Source of the DNA: Paracoccaceae bacterium
GTDB taxonomy: Bacteria > Pseudomonadota > Alphaproteobacteria > Rhodobacterales > Rhodobacteraceae
DNA length: 64,000 bases
Assembly: GCA_024742455.1 (NCBI GenBank)
Contig: JANSYL010000001.1
Location: 186,001 to 250,000, forward strand
Direction of reading: 5' to 3'
Part shown: piece by piece, positions 1-6,162 of the stretch
How the letters are laid out: each line of letters opens with the position of its first letter
Position numbering within the stretch: the stretch's first letter is position 1
Position numbers and translations under genes: made by a program
The notes under the pieces: model-generated
The model's input: only the letters and a program-made list of their open reading frames with translations
Databases searched by the model: none
Told to the model about the DNA's origin: nothing

Positions 1-1298
1 CCGATTTCGAACAGGTGATCGAGGTCGAGGATGATTACGGGACCTATTCAGTGTCGCGCCTGCCGCTGTCCCCCCATCAGGTGCGAGAGTTCTACCACGT
101 CACATCCAAGGAAGCGTTCTGGCCGATCCTGCACAGTTTCAAGGAACGCTACAATTACGACCCTGTCGACTGGCCCAATTTCCGTGAGGTGAACTGGACC
201 TTCGCCGAGGCGGCCGCGGCCGAGGCGGCCGAGGGCGCATTGGTCTGGGTGCACGATTATAATCTCTGGCTGGTGCCGGGATATCTGCGCAAGCTGCGCC
301 CCGATCTGCGCATTGCCTTCTTCCACCACACGCCCTTCCCCGCCGCCGACGCGTTCAACGTGCTGCCCTGGCGCAAGGAGATCATCGAAAGCCTTCTGGC
401 CTGCGACGATATCGGCTTTCACATCCCGCGTTTCGCGGCCAATTTCGTCTCGGCCGCGCGCAGCCTGTTCGACATCGACGCGGTCGAACGCGAACCGGTG
501 CCCGGGAAATGGCTGTCCGAGGGAACGGCATTGATGGAACGCACGATGCCCGTGCGGCTGACCCATGGCGATCGCAGCGTGTCGGTCAGCGTGACGCCGG
601 TGGGCGTCGATGTGGCATATATCGAGGACAACGCCAGGTCCGATGATGCCGCCAGGCTGACCGCCGAAATCAGAGAGGAACTGGGCGACACGAAGCTGAT
701 CCTGTCAGTCGGGCGCACCGATTACACCAAGGGCGGGATCGAGCAACTGGCCAGTTTCGAACGGGTGCTGGAGGACAACCCGGACCTCATCGGCAAGGTC
801 CGCCTGATGCATGTCTCGGTGCCCGCCAACCGCAACATGGCCGTCTACGAAAACATCCAGAACGAAATCGAACAGACGGCGGGCCGCATAAACGGCCGCT
901 TCGGATCGCTGGACTGGCAGCCGATCGCCCTGATCTCACGCGCGATCCCTTTCGTGGAACTGGTATCCTATTACCGGGCTGCCGATGTTGCCTGGATCAC
1001 GCCGCTGGCCGACGGGATGAACCTGGTGTGCAAGGAATTCGTCGCGGCCCGCGTCGATGGCGACGGTGTGCTGGTGCTGTCGGAATTCGCGGGTGCCGCG
1101 GTGGAACTGGGCAGCGCGGTCCTGACCAACCCGTTTTCGAACCGGTCCATGGACAGCGCCATCGTCTCGGCGCTGGAGATGCCCGAATACGAACGCCGCA
1201 CCCGCATGGCTAGCCTGCGCGAGGTGGTGCATGGCAACACCGTGCGCGACTGGCGGCCCGGACGGCTGAGCATAAGAAAACCCGGGGTCGCCGCGTGA
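1..1298 (+). CDS. ggpS: Glucosylglycerol-phosphate synthase (GT20), 5' end outside window
   Basis: GT20 glycosyltransferase that would join ADP-glucose and glycerol-3-phosphate to give glucosylglycerol phosphate, a compatible-solute precursor. The open frame runs through the left window edge (codons read from base 3), so the N-terminal glucose-binding segment is missing. Visible landmarks are WVHDYNLWLVPGYL, IAFFHHTPFP, ADAFNVLPWR, SVGRTDYTKGG and ADGMNLVCKE, the donor-phosphate and acceptor loops of the family. The FFHHTPFP..FNVLPWR and YHVTSKEAFWP segments resemble, from memory, cyanobacterial GgpS more than E. coli OtsA, so trehalose-6-phosphate synthase is the main alternative. The gene ends 32 bp before the tRNA-Thr element and is not cut by it. 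Confidence 0.66.
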   Translation, partial: DFEQVIEVEDDYGTYSVSRLPLSPHQVREFYHVTSKEAFWPILHSFKERYNYDPVDWPNFREVNWTFAEAAAAEAAEGALVWVHDYNLWLVPGYLRKLRPDLRIAFFHHTPFPAADAFNVLPWRKEIIESLLACDDIGFHIPRFAANFVSAARSLFDIDAVEREPVPGKWLSEGTALMERTMPVRLTHGDRSVSVSVTPVGVDVAYIEDNARSDDAARLTAEIREELGDTKLILSVGRTDYTKGGIEQLASFERVLEDNPDLIGKVRLMHVSVPANRNMAVYENIQNEIEQTAGRINGRFGSLDWQPIALISRAIPFVELVSYYRAADVAWITPLADGMNLVCKEFVAARVDGDGVLVLSEFAGAAVELGSAVLTNPFSNRSMDSAIVSALEMPEYERRTRMASLREVVHGNTVRDWRPGRLSIRKPGVAA

Positions 1299-1330
1299 CG
1301 TGAGATACGTCTGTGGCGACGGGGATCGGG

Positions 1331-1376
1331 TGGTGCCCCCACACGGACTCGAACCGCGGACCTACTGATTACAAAT
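1331..1376. other. attL: duplicated 3' half of tRNA-Thr
   Basis: Exactly identical over 46 bp to 5971-6016; the flanking base on each side differs (g at 1330 against a at 5970). It covers the tRNA 3' end with CCA through the T arm to the anticodon loop, and lacks the 5' half, so it is a duplicated attachment site and not a gene. The repeat edge lies in the anticodon loop, a common crossover position for tRNA-targeting tyrosine integrases. Confidence 0.93.
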
Positions 1377-1425
1377 TTTCTTCGCCCTATTATTTTTCAA
1401 CAACTTATGGTATGGTTTACACATG

Positions 1426-1438
1426 ATGTTTATAACTA
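1426..1438 (+). repeat. Candidate integrase arm-type site, left copy
   Basis: ATGTTTATAACTA, repeated exactly at 5888-5900. One copy lies 50 bp inside attL and the other 71 bp inside attR, both just inside the element ends, as expected for arm-type integrase-binding sites of an attP. The copy also sits in the integrase leader (start at 1449), where binding could autoregulate int. Its role is inferred. Confidence 0.55.
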
Positions 1439-1448
1439 AGTAGGTACC

Positions 1449-2663
1449 ATGGCGCCTCCAGCAGACACACCACCTGCCATTCGCTTGTACAAGGGTTTGT
1501 CGATTTATCGCGTTGCCAACTCGCCTAACTGGATGGTGCGGGTTTGGGATCGCAAGCGCAAGAAGTACCTAGTCAAGTCAACAGGGCAGTCGTCATCGAT
1601 ATTGGCGAAAGATGCCGCTCAGGAATTGGCAATTGCACTACTCAAGTCAGAGGTCCGCGTTGAGACAGAATACACCTTCAAGCATTTCGCGCAAAAACTG
1701 CTCAACAAGACCAAAGTCAAAGCGGATAAAGGAGAACTCAGTAGCCAATATGTAAAGGCAATGCATTGGGCGATCCTGAACGCTGACTGGGGGCTCGTTG
1801 ACTACTTTGGTGAACACGACGTTCGACAATTGCGCACCAGTGATTGGCAGGAGTACTTAGACTGGCTCTACAAAAAACGCCCTGACCTGTCACCATCAAC
1901 GCGTAACACCCTGTCCGCAACTTTTCGAAACGTCTTGAAGATCGCTCAAAGTGACGGCGCAATCGGCGACGTGCCTCAAACACCACGAACAAGACAACGC
2001 GACAACCCCCGTCCTTTCTTTCGTTTTCATCCACTGGCTCCAAAGGCTAAAGATGCATACAAGAAATTGCTTCGCGGCGCTGAAACGATGGCAGAGGACG
2101 AAGTAATCGTTCGAGGAACGCCAGTCACGACTGAGTTGTATGATCTAATATTGTTCCTTGTGCATTCATTCGTACGCCCCATTTCAACTGAGCTTTACGC
2201 ACTGACCCACAATGATGTTATGAGCGCTCAAAATCCCAAACGGCTGGTTTTGACAATAAAAAACGGCAAGACAGGATATCGAAGTTCAAACACGATGCCG
2301 GGTGCTGTTTCCGTATACGAAAGAATCTGCAACCGGCAGCAAGCCTACAATGGTGACACATATTTGTTCTTGCCAGAATACAAAAACAGAACAACAGCCG
2401 CCAAAGTCATACAGAGACAATTTGGCGCTTTACTTGATCGAACTGATCTACAGACAGACCAGTATACTCAAAAAAAACACACATTGTACTCACTTCGCCA
2501 CACAGCAATTTGCATGCGTATTATTCATAGCGAGGGAAAAGTAAACATTTTCAATCTAGCCAAGAACGCTGGCACGAGTGTTGATCAAATTGAAAGATTT
2601 TATGCTAAATACCTGCCCCTTTCGAGTGAAATGGCGAAAAACTTGCACAGCTTTGGCGAATAA
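1449..2663 (+). CDS. int: Tyrosine recombinase / integrase of the tRNA-Thr element
   Basis: 404-aa phage-type integrase that would excise and integrate the element at tRNA-Thr. An N-terminal arm-binding region (about 1-75) is followed by a SAM-like core-binding domain (about 75-180) and a catalytic domain. Catalytic residues read as R243 (SFVRPISTEL), K274 (KNGKTGYR), R350 (YSLRHTA) and nucleophile Y385 (IERFYAKY). The usual box-II histidine is Tyr347 and the H/W position before the nucleophile is Thr376, as in integrases of the GTSV-x-x-IERFY type. ATG at 1449 follows GTAGG. Codon use is AT-rich, unlike host genes. The catalytic assignment is firm; the target is inferred from att placement. 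Confidence 0.93.
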   Translation: MAPPADTPPAIRLYKGLSIYRVANSPNWMVRVWDRKRKKYLVKSTGQSSSILAKDAAQELAIALLKSEVRVETEYTFKHFAQKLLNKTKVKADKGELSSQYVKAMHWAILNADWGLVDYFGEHDVRQLRTSDWQEYLDWLYKKRPDLSPSTRNTLSATFRNVLKIAQSDGAIGDVPQTPRTRQRDNPRPFFRFHPLAPKAKDAYKKLLRGAETMAEDEVIVRGTPVTTELYDLILFLVHSFVRPISTELYALTHNDVMSAQNPKRLVLTIKNGKTGYRSSNTMPGAVSVYERICNRQQAYNGDTYLFLPEYKNRTTAAKVIQRQFGALLDRTDLQTDQYTQKKHTLYSLRHTAICMRIIHSEGKVNIFNLAKNAGTSVDQIERFYAKYLPLSSEMAKNLHSFGE

Positions 2664-2690
2664 ACTGCATGATAGACCTGCGCTATTGGT

Positions 2691-2706
2691 ATGCCGTTTT
2701 CGGCAT
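2691..2706 (+). terminator. Hairpin downstream of integrase
   Basis: ATGCCG-tttt-CGGCAT perfect 6-bp stem with a 4-base loop, 27 bp after the integrase stop. No strong U-tract follows, so it is a weak terminator candidate at best. Confidence 0.3.
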
Positions 2707-2804
2707 GAGCCATAAAATCTTTCTTGTCGTGCATGGCTAAATGGGAAAAACAACAGTGATAAGATATTTGGCAATTTATTCATTTGACAATAATAAGAAT
2801 TGAA

Positions 2805-2823
2805 GGCGCGAAAAAAGCGCGCC
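2805..2823. terminator. GC-rich hairpin between convergent int and rep
   Basis: GGCGCG, 7-base loop AAAAAAG, CGCGCC. It stands out from AT-rich surroundings in the space between convergent int and rep and could end transcription from either side. Neither side has a long U run, so the function is tentative. Confidence 0.4.
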
Positions 2824-2871
2824 TCCTTAGATAGATTGTAGCGAATAGGGAAACACAATGCGACGTTTGCG

Positions 2872-3309
2872 TCAGGCGATGTGATAGTTTTCCCAATCTA
2901 TGGTGGCAGAACGTTCTTTTGTAATGTATTTATACCAACCCAACACGTCAGAGCAGCGTTGAATATCAATTTCTTTGTCGGCAAATAATGTTTTTGACCA
3001 ACTCGCTTTTACCCTTTCCCTGAACAAGTCATCATTGTTCGGGATGGGATTTTTTATTGCCAAATGATAATGCAGCCGACCTGAGTGCGATGTCTCTAAA
3101 ACGGGAATAATATTTAGCGACGTTTTATACCTTCGGGCGGCAGAGCCAAAATACTTTCTGCTGATAAAATTTCGAAAATGCCTTAGGTTTTGGGAAGCAT
3201 ATATTTCATCAAGCCTTTTCCCATCGGTATACTGTTTCATTGTTAGAGTAACGGCGTAGGCTTCAGATTCTGACCATTTCGGAAAAAATTCCAATAGCTC
3301 TTTTCTCAT
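2872..3309 (-). CDS. Small HUH-type rolling-circle replication initiator
   Basis: 145-aa protein with the three HUH-endonuclease motifs in order: motif I AVTLTMK (about 19-25), the metal-binding HUH as H80-Y81-H82 in GRLHYHLAIK, preceded by E72, and motif III GWYKYITKE (about 124-132) with Y126 or Y128 as the nicking tyrosine. Such enzymes nick one strand at a hairpin origin and stay bound through a 5'-phosphotyrosine. No helicase domain is present and the length is at the short end for Rep proteins, so it would rely on host helicase. It is transcribed divergently from the 104-aa gene, with an inverted repeat between them. A small mobilization nuclease or an IS200/605-like transposase is less likely given motif spacing. 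Confidence 0.72.
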   Translation of the reverse strand: MRKELLEFFPKWSESEAYAVTLTMKQYTDGKRLDEIYASQNLRHFRNFISRKYFGSAARRYKTSLNIIPVLETSHSGRLHYHLAIKNPIPNNDDLFRERVKASWSKTLFADKEIDIQRCSDVLGWYKYITKERSATIDWENYHIA

Positions 3310-3320
3310 TTATAAATCCC

Positions 3321-3355
3321 TTCTGTGTACTGAATATATATATAATACCACAGAA
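3321..3355. promoter_or_regulatory. Inverted repeat in divergent rep/orf104 promoter region
   Basis: Perfect 7-bp arms TTCTGTG (3321-3327) and CACAGAA (3349-3355) around a 21-bp AT-rich centre containing tatatataata, which can supply -10 elements in both directions. It lies between the starts of rep (3309, minus) and the 104-aa gene (3381, plus). A shared operator controlling copy number or induction is a reasonable inference. Confidence 0.45.
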
Positions 3356-3380
3356 TCCTAAATTCAGAAGGAAAAAGCGC

Positions 3381-3695
3381 ATGAAAAACTTTACGGATTT
3401 TCGAGACCCGACACACGCCCTCAATGAAAGCGCTATTCGCGCTTCTGCTCTTGCCACATATGGCGCAAAGGCACGGAACGAAGGAGATGCCTCTTTGCGA
3501 TCATTCAATGACGGAAAGCAATCACTAAAACTTCGCGGAAATAACCTCTCAATTGAAGATCGATTGGAGCGTATCGAGAACGCACTCCATAATCTTTTTG
3601 ACGGGTTGATCGCTCAAAGACGCCAAATCGGCAACAGCGTTGCTATTGACGTAATCGGACACACTCTGAGCGCCAAGACTCGAAAGCCTAGATGA
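3381..3695 (+). CDS. Hypothetical element-encoded protein, 104 aa
   Basis: Not recognised. The ATG at 3381 has AAGGA 9 bp upstream and the codon use matches the rest of the element. The protein is hydrophilic and basic at the C-terminus (AKTRKPR). Its middle (about 56-85, SIEDRLERIENALHNLF) looks like an amphipathic helix or coiled coil. No helix-turn-helix, signal peptide or membrane segment is visible. Divergent placement from rep across a shared inverted repeat suggests a replication accessory, copy-control or DNA-binding role, but the sequence does not prove any of these. Confidence 0.6.
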   Translation: MKNFTDFRDPTHALNESAIRASALATYGAKARNEGDASLRSFNDGKQSLKLRGNNLSIEDRLERIENALHNLFDGLIAQRRQIGNSVAIDVIGHTLSAKTRKPR

Positions 3696-3847
3696 TGCAG
3701 GCTGTCGGTCGACTTCATTCAACGACTGATTATCAAATTGCCATTATGTAATCAGTTTCAATAAGTCATTGATCTAAAACGGCTAATAATTTTTAGCTGA
3801 ATATTTACATGCCCGACTCATTATTTATTATCAAAATATCAATTTGA

Positions 3848-3853
3848 TATAAT
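3848..3853 (+). promoter_or_regulatory. Consensus -10 box abutting the short recombinase gene
   Basis: TATAAT 9 bp before the ATG at 3863, giving a predicted transcript start at or within a few bases of the start codon and so a leaderless or near-leaderless mRNA. No good -35 is visible at 17 bp. No Shine-Dalgarno is seen immediately upstream. Confidence 0.35.
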
Positions 3854-3862
3854 AGGTGCGTT

Positions 3863-4462
3863 ATGCGACTAGGTAAGCAAGCGAAGACCCTCTCTAAAGG
3901 TCAGGTCAACTCGCTCACGGCATTCTTGTTAGGTCGCCGACATGGTCTGCGCGATCAGACAGTTTTTCTTTTGTCCGTGAAAGCCGGTCTACGAGCCAAA
4001 GAAATTGCCCACTTGCGTTGGTCTATGGTGTTGGCATCGGACGGCGAGGTAGGAAGCGCGATCTACTTGACTGACAGCGCTTCTAAAGGAAGCTCAGGGC
4101 GAGTGATACCTCTCAACAAACAGCTACAGACAAACCTCAGACAGATGCTACAGGTCGCTCGGCAGCAGCGTAACTTCGACCCGCTGACAGCCTATGTCAT
4201 AACCACTGAGCGGTCTGAACGGACATCCCCACAAGCTGTGGTGAACATGTTCAGGCGTTGGTACCAAGACGTCGGTCTCTTGGGATGCTCGTCGCATAGC
4301 GGTCGTCGAACTTTTATCACAAACGCTGCCAAGAAGATCAGCACTGTCGGCGGGTCACTGCGGGACGTTCAAGCCTTGGCAGGTCATTCGTCGTTGGCGG
4401 TCACTCAACGCTATATCGACGGAGACAGTGAAGCGAGAACAAAGATTGTCGATTTAATCTAA
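3863..4462 (+). CDS. Short tyrosine recombinase (catalytic domain only)
   Basis: 199-aa XerC/D- or FimB-like recombinase with every catalytic position: R44 (AGLRAKEIAHL), K75 (SASKGSSGR), H145-S-G-R148, H175 (LAGHSS) and nucleophile Y184 (QRYIDG). The N-terminal core-binding domain of ordinary integrases is missing, a size shared with Fim-type inversion enzymes. No obvious invertible segment flanks it. In this element it may resolve dimers, flip a switch or help the large integrase as a directionality partner. The start at 3863 is 9 bp after a TATAAT box. Recombinase identity is firm; the role is open. Confidence 0.85.
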   Translation: MRLGKQAKTLSKGQVNSLTAFLLGRRHGLRDQTVFLLSVKAGLRAKEIAHLRWSMVLASDGEVGSAIYLTDSASKGSSGRVIPLNKQLQTNLRQMLQVARQQRNFDPLTAYVITTERSERTSPQAVVNMFRRWYQDVGLLGCSSHSGRRTFITNAAKKISTVGGSLRDVQALAGHSSLAVTQRYIDGDSEARTKIVDLI

Positions 4463-4543
4463 AACATCCCAGCCGTCACCTCGTTTTCAAAATTACAGTC
4501 AAAAAACCAATACATGGCAAAAAAACTGCGCGGGCTTGATTTC

Positions 4544-4560
4544 TCTCAATTACATTGAGA
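4544..4560. other. Short perfect hairpin between convergent element genes
   Basis: TCTCAAT-TAC-ATTGAGA, 7-bp stem with a 3-base loop, in the 224-bp space between the short recombinase and the 32-codon gene. No U-tract on either strand. It may be part of an origin region together with the hairpin at 4604-4626, or a weak terminator. Confidence 0.35.
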
Positions 4561-4603
4561 AATGCCGCCGCCTCTGGTGACCCAACGATAATGCTTGGAC
4601 ATC

Positions 4604-4626
4604 GGTAAGTCTAAATATTACTTACC
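4604..4626. other. Candidate rolling-circle origin hairpin
   Basis: GGTAAGT and ACTTACC form a perfect 7-bp stem around a 9-base loop CTAAATATT. The loop plus first stem bases read TAAATATTAC, one base longer than the TAATATTAC nonanucleotide nicked by CRESS-DNA virus Rep proteins. The element encodes an HUH Rep, so a stem-loop with this sequence in its largest convergent intergenic space is the best origin candidate. The assignment is inferred and has no experimental support here. Confidence 0.35.
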
Positions 4627-4686
4627 AATGTTACGGCAGACAACCCTTACTGTTTGAGCCTGCATGTTACAGAACTTATACGAAAG

Positions 4687-4785
4687 TTACTTGAATCCAT
4701 CATCAATTTTATTGGATACCTTGATGATTACACTAACAAGCCACCAGCCGATGACAAAGGCAGCAATTCCGCCGAGGATTTCCAT
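4687..4785 (-). CDS. 32-aa single-pass membrane protein (small ORF)
   Basis: ATG at 4785 preceded by AGGAG (4793-4797) at a 7-base spacing; TAA at 4687-4689. The product has one hydrophobic helix, GGIAAFVIGWWLVSVIIK (residues 5-22), then a short polar tail with KIDDGFK. Size, ideal ribosome site and hydrophobicity argue that it is real despite its length. It is the last gene of a minus-strand group after the PH-like and 80-aa proteins. It has the size of filamentous-phage minor coat proteins (pVII/pIX, 32-33 aa) but there is no sequence-level evidence of that. Holin, toxin or transporter-regulatory peptide are alternatives. Confidence 0.6.
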   Translation of the reverse strand: MEILGGIAAFVIGWWLVSVIIKVSNKIDDGFK

Positions 4786-4827
4786 ATGATTACTCCTGTT
4801 AAGTTTTCAAAAGGTGACGATTTATAC

Positions 4828-5070
4828 TCAAATCCGAGACAAAATCCTGTTGCCGCCCCCATACTTACCCAAACCATACCATTGGGCGCATGATACCAAT
4901 TTGTTGCTAAAAAGTCCATAGAAAATATTAATTATGTAGCCAATAGCGGTATAGCCAATGAGCAAATTAAAAGAAAAAATCAAAGTGATTTTGTGGCACC
5001 TCCGTATATAAGTAATAAAATTTTGCGCAAAGAAAGCAATTATTAACGCCAGTAAGTGCGACCAGTGCAT
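4828..5070 (-). CDS. Hypothetical 80-aa membrane protein
   Basis: Not recognised. It begins 5 bp after the stop of the PH-like gene, consistent with translational coupling; no independent Shine-Dalgarno is visible. Two hydrophobic stretches, HLLALIIAFFAQNFITYI (about 4-21) and ITLIFSFNLLIGYTAIGYII (about 28-47), suggest two membrane helices, followed by a short polar, glycine-containing tail. A 63-codon frame overlaps it at 4728-4919 without a good ribosome site and was not chosen. Confidence is moderate because AT-rich DNA easily produces hydrophobic frames. Confidence 0.42.
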   Translation of the reverse strand: MHWSHLLALIIAFFAQNFITYIRRCHKITLIFSFNLLIGYTAIGYIINIFYGLFSNKLVSCAQWYGLGKYGGGNRILSRI

Positions 5071-5075
5071 CTAAA

Positions 5076-5678
5076 TTATACAGCTGCCCTATTAGCTGCT
5101 GACCATTCTCGGATGTCTTTCGCGATGCACTTCAATAAAAAAATAATTCGCTCGACATTTCCATCAGTCATGGCGCCAATTATTTCGCCGCCGACCATTA
5201 TGTCAAGATTATTGAATATCGTGCTTCTTGTCTTGATCTCTCTGCCTTGCTTCAAAGGAAGCTTACCATGCACGATACGTATTTCGCCAATTTTGCTAGT
5301 TGCGCATAGCGAGTAGTATATTGCGCGGTCAGTAAACAACATGAACTCTTCTCTGTAGAGATTGATCAAGACATAAGGCAATTCGCCACTTTCAAGCTTA
5401 TACCCGGCTCCACGCAAGTGCCTTTTAACTAATTCAGCGTTGATTGCACGTGATTTTTCAATAAAGTGCACATCAGGATGGAACTGCTTTTTTTTGTAAA
5501 AAGCAAGCAACACAAGTCCAACGCCAAATGTCATTAAGGCTAACGTTCCCACAAATGTGAACATAACAAGCTTATCAATCAACGAAACAGACCGTTGCCC
5601 CACGAACACCCTTTTGGATGAATTTTCGTATATAAAACGTCTAGTGTGTTTGTACATGTCTTTCACTAATGGGCACAC
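5076..5678 (-). CDS. Membrane-anchored PH-domain-like protein
   Basis: 200-aa protein with one strong membrane helix (about 34-61, ending LVLLAFYKKKQ) followed by a soluble domain of alternating strands and a C-terminal helix (about 175-195), the outline of bacterial PH-like (bPH) domains. The strand segment ELPYVLINLYREEFMLF and the EIIGAMTDGNVERIIF region fit that fold, but no diagnostic motif is seen. Start could be GTG at 5678 or ATG at 5657; neither has a strong ribosome site. It is first in a minus-strand group with the 80-aa and 32-aa membrane proteins. Possible roles are immunity, sensing the envelope or host-surface change; all are inference. Confidence 0.55.
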   Translation of the reverse strand: MCPLVKDMYKHTRRFIYENSSKRVFVGQRSVSLIDKLVMFTFVGTLALMTFGVGLVLLAFYKKKQFHPDVHFIEKSRAINAELVKRHLRGAGYKLESGELPYVLINLYREEFMLFTDRAIYYSLCATSKIGEIRIVHGKLPLKQGREIKTRSTIFNNLDIMVGGEIIGAMTDGNVERIIFLLKCIAKDIREWSAANRAAV

Positions 5679-5702
5679 GTCAGCCGCAAAGGAGGTTGAT
5701 TG

Positions 5703-5792
5703 ATGGATCTACAGCCGTCAACCTACTTTTGTGTTGCCCCCTTTCAATTCTCCGGTCACACCAGTTTTGCCGTATCAATTCGGCGCTCGTAG
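5703..5792 (+). CDS. Possible 29-aa ORF with ideal ribosome site
   Basis: AAAGGAGG (5688-5695) followed after 7 bases by ATG at 5703, open for 29 codons to TAG at 5790-5792. The peptide is neutral to basic with no clear membrane helix (MDLQPSTYFCVAPF at the start). The ribosome site is the best in the element, which is the only reason for listing it. It overlaps nothing and lies in the 292-bp space between the PH-like gene and attR. It may be a remnant or a chance SD-ATG pair. Confidence 0.25.
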   Translation: MDLQPSTYFCVAPFQFSGHTSFAVSIRRS

Positions 5793-5887
5793 CCATGATT
5801 AGCATCATATTGCCGAACAGCCAGATCTAACGGCAACTGTGAGCTACGACTTCAGCGCCAAGAATCGTGCGCGTGATTACGCCAGCA

Positions 5888-5900
5888 ATGTTTATAACTA
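5888..5900 (+). repeat. Candidate integrase arm-type site, right copy
   Basis: Exact second copy of ATGTTTATAACTA (see 1426-1438), 71 bp inside attR. The surrounding bases (5900-5935) are rich in related ACAACTA/ACAACAG motifs that could be further weak sites, in the otherwise geneless stretch before tRNA-Thr. Confidence 0.55.
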
Positions 5901-5970
5901 TTTACAACTAATTGTTGACAACAGTTATGCTGCAATACTTTTTTCAAGTGTCTGAAATTGTTGAATTTTA

Positions 5971-6016
5971 TGGTGCCCCCACACGGACTCGAACCGCGGA
6001 CCTACTGATTACAAAT
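5971..6016. other. attR inside intact tRNA-Thr
   Basis: The second 46-bp repeat copy, here continuous with the 5' half of the tRNA so that the gene remains complete. Insertion therefore restores the tRNA 3' end and leaves the truncated duplicate on the left side. Confidence 0.93.
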
Positions 6017-6046
6017 CAGTTGCTCTACCAGCTGAGCTATAGGGGC
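5971..6046 (-). tRNA. tRNA-Thr (anticodon UGU)
   Basis: 76-nt cloverleaf including encoded CCA. Acceptor GCCCCTA pairs with TGGGGGC, D arm GCTCAGCTGGTAGAGC, anticodon loop TTTGTAA with anticodon TGT reading ACA, and T arm with GTTCGAGTC. It serves as the attachment site of the 4.64-kb element; the 3' half is element-borne sequence identical to the original. Confidence 0.96.
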
Positions 6047-6162
6047 ACGCCGCTGCTATAGGTCAGCATCATGACGCTGTGCAAGGGCGGCTTCGCGTTT
6101 GCGTCCGCCCCGGCGCCGGTTTAGCTTGGCGCGCAAACACTGGGTCAGGGGACAGGGCCGCC

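Larger units (their letters stand above)
1331..6016. mobile_element. 4.64-kb integrative element in tRNA-Thr(UGU)
   Basis: An AT-rich block between two exact 46-bp copies of the 3' half of tRNA-Thr (1331-1376 and 5971-6016). One unit, repeat to repeat, is 4640 bp. The tyrosine integrase starts 72 bp inside the left repeat, the usual int-next-to-att arrangement. Contents are integrase, HUH Rep, a 104-aa protein, a short second tyrosine recombinase, and a minus-strand group with a PH-like membrane protein and two tiny membrane proteins. No relaxase of usual size, type IV secretion, capsid, Zot, resistance or restriction gene is visible. It could be an integrated rolling-circle plasmid, a phage satellite or a minimal integrative mobilizable element. 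The boundaries are directly visible; the lifestyle is inferred. Confidence 0.9.

Noticed and set aside
1331-1376. A second tRNA-Thr gene
   Set aside because: Only the 3' half is present, ending in the anticodon loop; no 5' acceptor strand follows. It is an att duplication.
4544-4560. Intrinsic terminator
   Set aside because: The hairpin has no U-tract on either strand; kept only as a structural element of possible origin function.
4654-4893. Plus-strand 79-codon frame in the element
   Set aside because: No ribosome site, and it is antisense to the 32-codon gene, whose SD and hydrophobic helix are far better evidence.
4728-4919. Minus-strand 63-codon frame overlapping two small genes
   Set aside because: No good ribosome site; overlaps the better placed 80-aa and 32-aa frames.
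1331-6016. Integrated filamentous (inovirus) prophage
   Set aside because: A small Rep and tiny membrane proteins are suggestive, but no Zot/pI assembly ATPase, major coat or pIII-like adsorption gene is found, so the label is not supported.
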